The notes under the pieces were generated by a model. The model saw nothing but the letters and a program-made list of their open reading frames with translations, did not search any database and had not been told where the DNA came from. From Candidatus Poribacteria bacterium (GTDB taxonomy: Bacteria; Poribacteria; WGA-4E; WGA-3G): 43,148 bases of DNA. How positions within the stretch are numbered: the stretch's first letter is position 1; each line of letters opens with the position of its first letter. This document shows positions 23,613 to 32,870 of this stretch, piece after piece. Made by a program: the position numbers and the translations under genes. Location of the stretch: contig JAPPFM010000010.1 in the NCBI GenBank assembly GCA_028821605.1, forward strand, positions 318,240-361,387, read 5' to 3'.

Positions 23613-24788
23613 ATGAAACGAATTGCTGTTGTTACGACTATCTATCGTTACCTATCGCATGCACAGCATTTTGCAGATCGTTTTCTTGTCGGCTATCCGA
23701 AAGAAGGCAGATGGCATCGTCCAGATATGAAAGTCGTTTCTCTCTATGTTGACCAGAAACCGGAGGGAGAGCAAAGCACTGACCGTGCCAGAGAATTTGG
23801 ATTTTCAGTTTATCCTACCATTGCCGAAGCACTTCGGTGCGGTGGTGATAAAATCGCTGTGGATGCAGTACTTTCGATTGGAGAGCACGGCGATTATCCT
23901 ACCAATGAGAAAAGCCAGGTACTGTATCCGCGATATGAATTTTTCAAGGAGTGCGTCAAGGTTTTTGAGGAAGACGGACGCGCCGTACCGATCTTTAACG
24001 ACAAACACCTCTCCTACAGCTTTGAGAAAGCGAAAGAGATGGTGGACGATGGACACCGTCTCGGTTTTGGGGTGCTTTCGGGTTCGTCGCTGCCCGTCAC
24101 ATGGCGGTTACCCGATGTCGAGTTGCCGTTGGAGTGTGAAATAGAAGAGGCACTTATGGTCGGTGTTGGTGGTTCGGATCCGATGGATTATCACGCCATG
24201 GAGGCGATGCAATGTATGATTGAACGCCGAAAAGGAGGCGAGACGGGGGTCGCTGCTGTCCAATTAATAGATGGTGAGGAAGTCTGGAAGGCAGGCGAAG
24301 ACGGACGCTGGTCTCTGGAGTTGTTAGAAGCGGCACTTTCGAGAAGTGATACGCCGTGCGGTCTAACGGATGAGGACGGTCGGACGCAAGATATGATCAG
24401 TAACGGTGAAATCTACCGGCTCGTCGAAAACCCTGCTGCCTATTTCATTGAATATAACGATGGATTAAGGGCAACACTTCTGATGCTCAACGGCGCAGTC
24501 CGCGATTACTGTTTTGCCGCGAAATTGAAGGATGAGTCGGTACCGGTGTCAACGCAGTTCTTCTTAACACCGACACCAAACGTCACCTATTCCGCGTGTC
24601 TCATCGCCAAGATTGAGGAACTTTTTGAGACAGGGACTGCACCATATCCAGCGGAACGGACCTTGTTGGTGAGCGGAACGTTGGAGAGTTGTCTGACTTC
24701 TCGTCATCAGGGGCATGTCCGTTTAGAAACACCGCATCTTAACGTTGAATACCGCGCACCAGCGGAATCACAGCATGCGCGGCGTTAA
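23613..24788 (+). CDS. Unrecognised soluble enzyme-like family, member 2
   Basis: 391 aa, preceded by the recurrent leader CCGCAAGGAAAATTAAAAAA. It is clearly paralogous to the gene at 22258, with shared blocks TTIYRYLSHAQHFADRFLVGY, VYPTIAEALRCGG, GEHGDYPTNEKSQ, LYPRYEFF, NDKHLSYSF, GSSLPVTWR, MEAMQCMIERRKGGETGV and PYPAERTLLVSG. Probably both came from a tandem duplication and now act on related substrates or form a heteromer. No known catalytic signature. Confidence 0.78.
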   Translation: MKRIAVVTTIYRYLSHAQHFADRFLVGYPKEGRWHRPDMKVVSLYVDQKPEGEQSTDRAREFGFSVYPTIAEALRCGGDKIAVDAVLSIGEHGDYPTNEKSQVLYPRYEFFKECVKVFEEDGRAVPIFNDKHLSYSFEKAKEMVDDGHRLGFGVLSGSSLPVTWRLPDVELPLECEIEEALMVGVGGSDPMDYHAMEAMQCMIERRKGGETGVAAVQLIDGEEVWKAGEDGRWSLELLEAALSRSDTPCGLTDEDGRTQDMISNGEIYRLVENPAAYFIEYNDGLRATLLMLNGAVRDYCFAAKLKDESVPVSTQFFLTPTPNVTYSACLIAKIEELFETGTAPYPAERTLLVSGTLESCLTSRHQGHVRLETPHLNVEYRAPAESQHARR

Positions 24789-24796
24789 AATGTAAA

Positions 24797-24816
24797 GGCG
24801 GGTCCCTGTACCCGCC
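24797..24816 (-). terminator. Hairpin terminator between convergent genes
   Basis: GGCGGGT (24797-24803), loop CCCTGT, ACCCGCC (24810-24816). On the minus strand it is followed by TTTACATTTT, so it probably ends the WD40 transcript; on the plus strand it may also serve the 23613 gene. Confidence 0.6.
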
Positions 24817-24840
24817 TACTCATAATGGCTGATGTGCAGC

Positions 24841-27800
24841 CTAATCCATAGTATCAACCGTGAGGTCCCACAACAACACAGTGCCATCCGAACTGCCACT
24901 CGCCAGCGTTTTGCCATCCGGACTGAACGCTACGCTCGTAACACCGTCCCAATGCCTTTCAAGTGTGCGCAGCTGTTTGCCGGTGCGGACCTCCCACAAC
25001 ATCACGGTGCCAGCACCACCGGCACTCGCCAGCGTTTTGCCATCCGGACTAAATGCGACACTATGAACAGAACCCCGATGTTCTTCCAGTGTCCGGATGA
25101 GTTCACCCGACGCTGCATCCCAAAAGCGCACGGTCTTGTCTGAACTACCGCTCGCCAGTATCTTACCATCTGGACTGAACGCGACGGAAAGAACAATATC
25201 TCTATGTTTCTCTAACGTCAAAAGCGGGGTACCGCTATCCACATCCCATGTGCGCACGGTGCTGTCACTACATCCGGTTGCCAACATAGAACCATCTGGA
25301 CTGAAGGTTACGCTTGTGAACTTATCTCTATCCAGCATATCTATATGTTCATTAGTCTGATTATTCAACCTTATCGTTCTTATCCGTTTCCGTGTTTGCA
25401 TATCCCACAAATAGAGTAAGCCTTTATAATATGTACCCACAAGCGTTTTGCCATCTGGGCTAAATGCTACGTAGCAATACCCAGGAGAGCCTACGCTTAC
25501 TGGTTGGTACAGCCTAACGCCTTCAAGCCGGGGCAGAAGTACTACACCTGTTTTTATATCCCACAAAAACACGGTCTTGTCTAAACTGCTACCTGCGATT
25601 GTTTTGCCGTCCGGACTGAACGCTACGCTTGCGAGAGAATGATACTCCGCAACATTCTCCGTCTGAAGCAACTTACCCGTCTGCACATTCCACAAATGAA
25701 GTGTATGCAAACCGCCGCTCGCTAATATCCTTCCATCCGGACTAAACGCGATGCTCCTGATAGACTGTCTATGCGTTCCCATCTTCCGAAGTTCAAGACC
25801 GGTTTCCATATCCCATCGACGCACGGTATTGTATCTGTTGCCGCTTATGAGCGTCTTCCCATCTGGGCTAAATGCAAGGCTCTGGCTATCGACGCTATCT
25901 CCCAACGATCGCAGGTATCTCCCTGTCTGCACATCCCATAGATTGATCGTATGGTAACTTCCACCTGCCAGCAACTTCCCATCCGGGCTGAACACAACGC
26001 TTGCGACACCGTTGCTGTGACGCTCACGCAACCTATGAAGTGTCTCGCGTGTTTGGACATCCCACAAACGGGTGGTACTGTCTTCACCGGCACCTGCCAG
26101 CAACTTCCCATCTGGACTGAACGCGATGTCATAGACGCTGTACCTATCTCCGGTAAATGAGTGTAGTGGTTTCCCTGTCTGCACATCCCATAATCTCACC
26201 GTTTTGTCCAAGCTCCCACTTGCTAATGTTTGACCATCGGGACTGAACGCTACACTACTGACACTATTTTTATGTTCCGCCAGCCCCCGCAGAAGTGTCC
26301 CGGTTTGCACATCCCACAGACGGATGGTCTCGTCATCGCTTGCGCTTGCGAGTATCTTCCCATCCAGACTGAACGCTACAGCATTGATATCGCGTTCATG
26401 TCCGTGCAGCGTCTGAAGTTCAGTGCCAGTTTTCATATCCCACAAACGAATGGTGGTGTCTATACTTGCACTTGCCAATAGAGTATCGTCCGGACTGAAT
26501 GCTACGCTTGTAACCCAATCCGTATGTCCAGTCAGCAGATTGAGTGGTTTGTCTGTCTTTGTGTCATATATCCAGATACCGATGTTACATATTGCTGCTA
26601 AACGTTTTCCATCATTGGAACTGGCGATGTTTCCCGTTATCACGCCTTTGCCCAACCGTGCTTTCGCGCCTTTAGGTAAGTCCTGTAAATGCAAATCTTG
26701 TGGGGCTTGCACGCCGGTGTTTTGGGGAACAATGCCTGCTGTTATATCCCACAAAGTTATGACACCACTGCACAGACTGTAAAGCACTTTTCCATCCGAA
26801 CTAAATTCCAACTTTTCAACCCTACCATTACCTATGTCAAACATACGGAGCAGCTGCTTTCCGCTGACATCATAAATCTTCATAACCCCTGCCGTATCCG
26901 CAATCACAAGCAATTTGCCATCGGGACTGAAGGCAAGGGTGACGATACCCCTTTTATGCGTGTAGGGAAATGGCTGCTGTTCGCCGGTGTCCACATCCCA
27001 CAGATAGATATTCGGGTCATAAGCCGCAGCAGCGATTGTTTTTCCATCCGGACTAAAGGCGATGTCTACGATGCCTCTTGCAGGTCCACGGATTACCCGC
27101 TTTTGTTCACCCGTGTTGGTATCCCATAAACGGAGGGTCATATCTTCGCTTCCACTGGCGATTGTTTTTCCATCTGGACTGAACGCGAGACTCTCAACCC
27201 ATCCCTTATGTTCTTTGATAATTTTCGCCTTACCTGTTGTTGTATCCCATAGACGGAGAGTATTATCAAATCCGCCGGTGGCAAATGTTTTGCCATCTGG
27301 ACTGAAGGCAATACATGCGATCTGTGCCGTATGTCCTTTGAATGATAGTTTCGGCCTATCTATTTTCATGCCCCATAGGGTGGTATCGATTTCCGTGAGG
27401 ATCCCATTCAAGTGTTTCGGTATATCTATTTTCATGTCCCATAAATAAGCGGTCTGGTCGGTTTCCATCGTAGCGACTGTTTTTCCATCTGGACTAAAGG
27501 CGATATCTGCAGCACCCCTGGTGTGGATTCTCTTTACCAATTTTGGTGATCTGGGCATTGTGATATCGAATAGATACGGGGTGTTAGACCCACTCAGAGC
27601 TGCAAGTTTTTTCCCATCATGACTCAATGAAAATTTGGAGAAAGTGTCGTAATCATCTTCCACTGACAGCGTATTTTCACCGGTATTGACATCCCATTTA
27701 CGTAGGGTGCCATGTTCGCTGCAACTGACGAGTGTAGACGAATCCTTAACGAAGACGACAGCCGAAATACGGCTTTGGTGTGCGGTGAGAATTTTGCGGG

Positions 27801-28650
27801 GTTTACCTGTGTTTGCATCCCACAAATGGATACGTCCGTCTCTACATCCTGCGGCTAAAAGTTCACCATCCTGACTATAGACGATACACTCTATACCTGT
27901 CATATCGCCGGTAAGTGTGTCTGTTTGTTGCCATGTTTTTGTATCCCACAGAAAGATGTTGCTGTCCCCACTGATACTTGCCAACGCGCTGCCGTCCGGA
28001 CTGAACATCATGTTTTTCACAGTATTAGTGTGTCCTTTAAGTTCGTGTTTGCGTTCCCCTGTTGCTGTATCCCAAATGGAGATGGTGTCCGGTCCGTCTC
28101 CCGCGGCGAGTAGCGTTCCATCTGGTGAGAACGCTATGCTGTGAATGAATGTTTCTTTCTCGTCTGTTCTCTGAAGTGTTCTCTCTAACTTTCCAGTTTT
28201 AGCGTCCCATATACGAGTGGTACTTTCTCCGCTCCCGATTGCGATTTTTCCCATTTTTGGGTTGTAGGTGAAGCAGATACCGGCGACAAATTCAATGTCT
28301 TGTAGTGCTTGTGAGAATGTGTCGAGATACCAGATATGTAAGTAGTCAAAAGTATCGCTACGTGCGATGACGTTGATACCTGGAGGAAATGCGGAGTTAT
28401 ACAGCCTCGGAGTGTTAAGGATAACGCTGGTGAGCTGCAATGTTGTTGCATCGTATATCCAAATACCTGTCCCACTGATGATGTCGATCCGTGTGCCGTC
28501 TGCGGAGGACTGAACATCGCCAACTCGTCCTTTCCCAATTTGTGCTATGATGCCTTTGGGAGGTGGAAAGGTTTCTTGGGCGATGAGGGTAGGTGTGCAT
28601 AAAAGCGTTATCCAGAGTGGTATCAAGATCAAGGGTAATCTATTTTTCAT
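24841..28650 (-). CDS. Secreted giant WD40 protein, 28 blades
   Basis: 1269 aa from the ATG at 28650 (AGGAGA eight bases upstream), with a signal peptide (RLPLILIPLWITLLCTPTLIAQ). It carries two cap segments of the type KGAKARLGKG...GIWIYD, one near residue 35 and one near residue 655. Each cap opens an array that I count as 14 WD40 blades, so the protein could form four seven-bladed propellers. The second array is far more regular than the first and closely resembles the neighbouring 622-aa protein, indicating duplication and fusion. No other domain is present. Likely an extracytoplasmic scaffold. Confidence 0.9.
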   Translation of the reverse strand: MKNRLPLILIPLWITLLCTPTLIAQETFPPPKGIIAQIGKGRVGDVQSSADGTRIDIISGTGIWIYDATTLQLTSVILNTPRLYNSAFPPGINVIARSDTFDYLHIWYLDTFSQALQDIEFVAGICFTYNPKMGKIAIGSGESTTRIWDAKTGKLERTLQRTDEKETFIHSIAFSPDGTLLAAGDGPDTISIWDTATGERKHELKGHTNTVKNMMFSPDGSALASISGDSNIFLWDTKTWQQTDTLTGDMTGIECIVYSQDGELLAAGCRDGRIHLWDANTGKPRKILTAHQSRISAVVFVKDSSTLVSCSEHGTLRKWDVNTGENTLSVEDDYDTFSKFSLSHDGKKLAALSGSNTPYLFDITMPRSPKLVKRIHTRGAADIAFSPDGKTVATMETDQTAYLWDMKIDIPKHLNGILTEIDTTLWGMKIDRPKLSFKGHTAQIACIAFSPDGKTFATGGFDNTLRLWDTTTGKAKIIKEHKGWVESLAFSPDGKTIASGSEDMTLRLWDTNTGEQKRVIRGPARGIVDIAFSPDGKTIAAAAYDPNIYLWDVDTGEQQPFPYTHKRGIVTLAFSPDGKLLVIADTAGVMKIYDVSGKQLLRMFDIGNGRVEKLEFSSDGKVLYSLCSGVITLWDITAGIVPQNTGVQAPQDLHLQDLPKGAKARLGKGVITGNIASSNDGKRLAAICNIGIWIYDTKTDKPLNLLTGHTDWVTSVAFSPDDTLLASASIDTTIRLWDMKTGTELQTLHGHERDINAVAFSLDGKILASASDDETIRLWDVQTGTLLRGLAEHKNSVSSVAFSPDGQTLASGSLDKTVRLWDVQTGKPLHSFTGDRYSVYDIAFSPDGKLLAGAGEDSTTRLWDVQTRETLHRLRERHSNGVASVVFSPDGKLLAGGSYHTINLWDVQTGRYLRSLGDSVDSQSLAFSPDGKTLISGNRYNTVRRWDMETGLELRKMGTHRQSIRSIAFSPDGRILASGGLHTLHLWNVQTGKLLQTENVAEYHSLASVAFSPDGKTIAGSSLDKTVFLWDIKTGVVLLPRLEGVRLYQPVSVGSPGYCYVAFSPDGKTLVGTYYKGLLYLWDMQTRKRIRTIRLNNQTNEHIDMLDRDKFTSVTFSPDGSMLATGCSDSTVRTWDVDSGTPLLTLEKHRDIVLSVAFSPDGKILASGSSDKTVRFWDAASGELIRTLEEHRGSVHSVAFSPDGKTLASAGGAGTVMLWEVRTGKQLRTLERHWDGVTSVAFSPDGKTLASGSSDGTVLLWDLTVDTMD

Positions 28651-28761
28651 AGGTATGTTCTCCTGTGTGGTGTATTTTTTGGTATGAGATTGGGTTGTCA
28701 TCAAGTTTGTCGGTGAATTTTTTGGATTGAGGATTACGCCAAATCAACGTCGAATGTGCTT

Positions 28762-28788
28762 GGCAGAATACGCTTTTGGTATTCTGCC
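28762..28788 (-). terminator. Hairpin between the two WD40 genes
   Basis: A perfect 10-bp stem GGCAGAATAC (28762-28771) / GTATTCTGCC (28779-28788) with a 7-nt loop, in the 159-bp gap. No T-run follows, so Rho-independent termination is uncertain. Confidence 0.45.
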
Positions 28789-28809
28789 TGATTCGTCGGC
28801 GCGTGCCTG

Positions 28810-30678
28810 CTACTGTTCAAATTTTAGGTCCCACAAATACACGATGCCACCATTTGAAATCGCTAACATCTTTCCACCCGGACTGAACACAACGCTTTGT
28901 GGACCTACCCTTCCGCGATGCGCCTCGAGTATCCTCAGATGTTTGCCAGTGTGAACATCCGATAGCATCACAAAGCCATCATGAGATCCGTTCGTCAGTA
29001 TCTTTCCATCCTGACTGAACGCGATGCTATAGATAGATCTCCAATCCGCTTCTATCGTCCGAATTGGTTCACCTGACACCGCATCCCATAAAAGTATGGT
29101 CCTGTCCCGAGCAGCACTTGCAGCTATCTTTCCATCTGGACTGAATGTTACACTATAAAGTGGTTTATCCAACGTCAAGAGCGGGACACCGGTATGTCCA
29201 TCCCACGTGCGCACGGTGTCATCATATCCCCCGCTTGCCAATAGAGACCCGTCCGGACTGAACGCGATGCTATGGGCATTCGCCTGGTGTGCCTGCATCC
29301 TATTTATAAGTAGACCTGTTTGCATATCCCATAGATAAACATAGCCACCACCATCTACAGCTGCCAGCCTTTTGCTATCTGGGCTAAAGGCAACCCTTAT
29401 AACCCCAAAAGTTTCTCCAGGCAGTGCCGGAAGTGCTGCACCCGTTTTTATATCCCACAAACTCACGGTACTATCATAACTGCCACTCGCTAATATCTTT
29501 CCATCCGGACTGAAGGCTACGTCATTAACAGACTTCGTATGCCCTTTTAGGGTCCGCAGCAATGCACACGTCTGCACATCCCACAAGTAGACATCATTGT
29601 TCCCGGTGGCACCTGCCAGCGTTTTACCATCCGGACTGAACGCGATGCTACGGAAATCCTGCGTATGCGCTACCATCTTCCGAAGTTCTTTACCGGTTTC
29701 CACATCCCACAGGCGCACGGTGTCGTCTTCGCTACTGCTGATCAACGTTTTTCCATTTGGGTTAAATATAACGTTCACGCGACCATAAGTATGCCCAGAT
29801 AACACCCGCAGCGGTTTCCCGGTCCGCACATCCCACAGCCGAATAGTATAATCATAACTCCCACTTGCTAACATCTGTCCATCTGGACTAAACACAACGC
29901 TTTCGACAGCATTCGTATGCCCGTCCATTATTCGCAGCAATTCTCCGGTCCGCACATCCCACAGCCGCAACCTTTGGTCCCTACTCCCGCTTGCGAGTGT
30001 CTTCCCATCCGGGTTGAATGCTACGCTACGGACACCACTTTTATGCCCTGTCAACACCCGAATCGATGCTCCCGTTTCCACATCCCAGAACTGGATGGTC
30101 TTGTCCTCACCGCCACTTGCAAGTATTTTTCCATCCGAACTGAACGCGACACAATAAACAAACCTCAGATGTCCTGTCAGGGTCCGAAGATGCGTACCGG
30201 TTTCCACATCCCACAGACGTATAGTCCCGTCTTCACCTGCGCTTGCTAACAGTGAACCCTCTGGACTGAACGCTACGGTGAGGATCGAATGTACATGTCC
30301 TTGCATCATGTGTAGTTCAGTGCTGGTTTCCACATCCCACAAACGGACGGTGCTGTCCACACTCCCGCTTGCTAAGAGAGACCCATCTGGGCTAAACGCT
30401 ACGCTTATAACCCAATGCGTGTGTCCTGTTATCAGATCAAGGGCTTTGTCTGTCTCTGTGTCGTAGATCCAAATACCGATACCACTCGCGACTGCTAAAC
30501 GTTTGCCATCATCGGAAATCGCGATATTTCCTTTTATCTCGCCTTTACCGATCCGTGCTTTTACGCCTTCGGGTAAGTGCCGCAAATGCCAGTCCTGTGT
30601 GTCTTGTGCGATAGTGTTTCCGGGAATAACACATATTGCCAGCACAATCGCTAAAATCAAAATCAATGTCCTTTTCAT
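28810..30678 (-). CDS. Secreted WD40 protein, 14 blades
   Basis: 622 aa with AAAAGGA about 11 bases before the ATG and a signal peptide (MKRTLILILAIVLAICVIPG...AQ). A cap LPEGVKARIGKGEIKGNIAI...GIGIWIYD is followed by 13 further WD40 units of high regularity (GHxxxVxSVAFSPDG, LASGS, IRLWDVxTG), giving 14 blades, two complete propellers. It is the likely donor or sister of the second half of the 1269-aa neighbour. The near-identical units at DNA level make unit gain or loss by recombination likely. Confidence 0.9.
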   Translation of the reverse strand: MKRTLILILAIVLAICVIPGNTIAQDTQDWHLRHLPEGVKARIGKGEIKGNIAISDDGKRLAVASGIGIWIYDTETDKALDLITGHTHWVISVAFSPDGSLLASGSVDSTVRLWDVETSTELHMMQGHVHSILTVAFSPEGSLLASAGEDGTIRLWDVETGTHLRTLTGHLRFVYCVAFSSDGKILASGGEDKTIQFWDVETGASIRVLTGHKSGVRSVAFNPDGKTLASGSRDQRLRLWDVRTGELLRIMDGHTNAVESVVFSPDGQMLASGSYDYTIRLWDVRTGKPLRVLSGHTYGRVNVIFNPNGKTLISSSEDDTVRLWDVETGKELRKMVAHTQDFRSIAFSPDGKTLAGATGNNDVYLWDVQTCALLRTLKGHTKSVNDVAFSPDGKILASGSYDSTVSLWDIKTGAALPALPGETFGVIRVAFSPDSKRLAAVDGGGYVYLWDMQTGLLINRMQAHQANAHSIAFSPDGSLLASGGYDDTVRTWDGHTGVPLLTLDKPLYSVTFSPDGKIAASAARDRTILLWDAVSGEPIRTIEADWRSIYSIAFSQDGKILTNGSHDGFVMLSDVHTGKHLRILEAHRGRVGPQSVVFSPGGKMLAISNGGIVYLWDLKFEQ

Positions 30679-30715
30679 GAGGGTGTTATCCTTTTCGGAG
30701 GGAATTGTTTAATTT

Positions 30716-30786
30716 ATATTATAACGTGAGTTTGAAAGGAGTTTTAGAAGTTAAAAGGCATATTTATCAAACTCACGTTATAATAT
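30716..30786. repeat. Perfect 20-bp inverted repeat, 31-nt loop
   Basis: Arms at 30716-30735 and 30767-30786 (core TATAACGTGAGTTTGA / TCAAACTCACGTTATA) pair without mismatch. It lies 38 bp upstream of the 622-aa WD40 gene on its 5' side. The loop contains AAAGGAG. It could be a tiny transposon relic, an operator or a leader hairpin; the rest of the 30679-30913 gap holds nothing recognisable. Confidence 0.75.
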
Positions 30787-30913
30787 TTAAAGACACAATT
30801 TTTTCACCAAACGTTACATTCTGTGAAAAAAGTCATAAGACAGTGGTTTACGATTGTAGGATGGAGTTCCGATTCCCAACGCTTCTCTGGTAATTGACGA
30901 CCCAAAGGTGAAC

Positions 30914-32506
30914 CTATTTTTTTATCAACATCTTCCGAGTCGCAGTAAATTCCCCTGCTGTAAAAGTGTAGAAATAGACACTGCTTGCCACAGGTTCACC
31001 TTGCGTATTTCTGCCATCCCAATACGCCGCACGGGAACGTTGATGATAGATGCCGGCAGATTGATACCCTAAGTTGAGCATCCGAACCAATTTTCCATCT
31101 GCAGCATAGATGGAAATGCTAACATCAGCGGGGATTGCCAGTTGATACGGTATCCATGTTTCGGGATTAAAGGGATTTGGGTAATTGGGCAGAAGTGCTG
31201 TTTCTTTCGGTACGAATAGCATCACAAGGTGCTTTAGCACGCGCATACCCCTTGCGAGTGTTGGATCACGTAGATCAAGTCCTTGGGCTTGAGTGATCCA
31301 GGTGTGGATGTCTCCAGCTTGTAAATCTAGATATTCGCGATGCAATCCGCTAAAGGTATATTGGGATGGTGCAGCTGCCTCCTCGCCCATTAGGGCTGCA
31401 GCCAAGACAATATCACGAATATTAACGGTGCCATCACGGTTCACATCCGCAGGATCAGGACCTGTTCGCCCTAAACGTGTGGCAATGCGTACGAGATCCA
31501 GGATATTCACGACTCCGTTGCCATCAACATCTGCATCTAAGGGGCGTTGTTCAGGAGGTACCAGTTCTTCACCCGTAACGAGTACCGCGAATTCTGATAG
31601 CGCATTGGGATTTTGCACCAGGGTCTGAAAGTCCGGATCCCGGATCATCGCTCTGACACTGGAGTTCCCTTTAATAAATGTTATTGCCTCATCATCCAAA
31701 CCGAACTGGGCAAGGAGGTCTGGGTTCTCAGCGACAGTATTTATCGTGAGAGGGGTCAAAAGTATTTGGACCTCCGGTTTCTGAAGATGTGACAGGACGG
31801 TCGGAAGTACCTCTTGAATCTCTGGGTCTTGGAGTGTGGCGCGATATTTTTGAAACAGGTGTGTAGCGAGCGAAATATCTAAAGTCGCGGTAGGCAGGGA
31901 AGTCCTAAAATCACTCGGCGCGAGATAGATGTCGAAGAACATCCCCCAATTCCATAGATTATCGCTCACCTTAACGAGTAAAAGGTTATCGCCAGCGTTT
32001 AGGTTGACGCGGAACAGGTCTTGGATGCCGGTTGTGCCTCTGTCCACGTTATTTACGTGAACCACTTTACCGTTGAGCCACACTTTAACAGCGTCGTCAC
32101 TTCCGACACCCATCGCGACATTTTTTCGATCTCGGACCGAGACAATGTTAATCAAAGCATACGCAGAGTGGTAGTCCAACCCCCGGTCACTGCTCAGCCC
32201 TATCCGATTGACAACGCTGTTGACATTATCTGATCGGCAGTGCCAACGCCAGAATAAGCAATCGACCTCCGGGAAGATCTGTCCGCGTGTCCATGGCAAC
32301 TGCCCTACGGTATCGCCTTCGTTTACGCCGTATTCAGCGACAAGGTTTTCAGTGGTTTTCCCTTTACTTGCGGCAGCTAACTGATCGCTATCTATATCAG
32401 CACCACTGGCAATCATCCAGAGCCAAGGACCGTCTATATAAGCCTCAGCGGAAAAACAAAAGGTTCCTATAAATACTAAAGTTTGGACAATTTTAAGAAT
32501 TCTCAT
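30914..32506 (-). CDS. Secreted dockerin-containing protein with C-terminal sorting-type domain
   Basis: 530 aa with a signal peptide (ILKIVQTLVFIGTFCFSAEA). The N-terminal 200 residues form a beta-sandwich with KVWLNGKVVHVNN and LNAGDNLLLVKVSDNLWNWGMFFDIYL, like the carbohydrate- or PA14-type domains of secreted hydrolases. A helical linker follows, then a dockerin type I repeat pair, DADVDGNGVVNILDLVRIA and DPADVNRDGTVNIRDIVLA (Ca-binding DxDGxGxxNxxD loops). The last 85 residues (NYPNPFNPETWIPYQL ... TATRKMLIKK) form a FlgD/Por-secretion-like C-terminal domain. The dockerin implies binding to a cohesin partner not seen here. Confidence 0.85.
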   Translation of the reverse strand: MRILKIVQTLVFIGTFCFSAEAYIDGPWLWMIASGADIDSDQLAAASKGKTTENLVAEYGVNEGDTVGQLPWTRGQIFPEVDCLFWRWHCRSDNVNSVVNRIGLSSDRGLDYHSAYALINIVSVRDRKNVAMGVGSDDAVKVWLNGKVVHVNNVDRGTTGIQDLFRVNLNAGDNLLLVKVSDNLWNWGMFFDIYLAPSDFRTSLPTATLDISLATHLFQKYRATLQDPEIQEVLPTVLSHLQKPEVQILLTPLTINTVAENPDLLAQFGLDDEAITFIKGNSSVRAMIRDPDFQTLVQNPNALSEFAVLVTGEELVPPEQRPLDADVDGNGVVNILDLVRIATRLGRTGPDPADVNRDGTVNIRDIVLAAALMGEEAAAPSQYTFSGLHREYLDLQAGDIHTWITQAQGLDLRDPTLARGMRVLKHLVMLFVPKETALLPNYPNPFNPETWIPYQLAIPADVSISIYAADGKLVRMLNLGYQSAGIYHQRSRAAYWDGRNTQGEPVASSVYFYTFTAGEFTATRKMLIKK

Positions 32507-32870
32507 GTTTAGATCAAGACTGATAGAAATACCTGAGTCTCCCTATAAGATTTGGTCTACAAATGTCGCCCCGCTGGGGAAACCATAGAGGTAGAGGGGC
32601 TGTGTTTCTATAGACATTTTGAAGAAACACCCAAGCAAAAACCCCCGCTGGGGCTGCGCTTCCTTGTGTTTAGACTCTTCTTTCCTGAGTTATCGGTGCG
32701 TGCCAAACTCACAGGAAAATAGAGAACGCTTTGAAAACTCAACTCGCACGCGACACGAATTCTCCAAACTTTAGTATAAATAAAGCAAGCAGTCCTATTA
32801 AGAGGAAGCTTGGGGGTTTCCTATATTGCGAAACAGCAGAACACAGCCTTTTTATCCTCATTGAAACTAC
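32507..32870. repeat. Intergenic region with CCCCGCTGGGG palindromes
   Basis: Two CCCC-GCT-GGGG palindromes (32569-32579 and 32643-32653) flank GTAGAGGGGCTGTGTTTCTATAGACAT. They are variants of the CCCCGTAGGGG family with its TCTATAGA tail. No gene is seen in the gap. Confidence 0.6.

Noticed and set aside
24841-30678. Periodic DNA of about 126 bp as a CRISPR or satellite array.
   Set aside because: The period is that of WD40 codons in one continuous frame, with drifting sequence and no spacer/repeat alternation.
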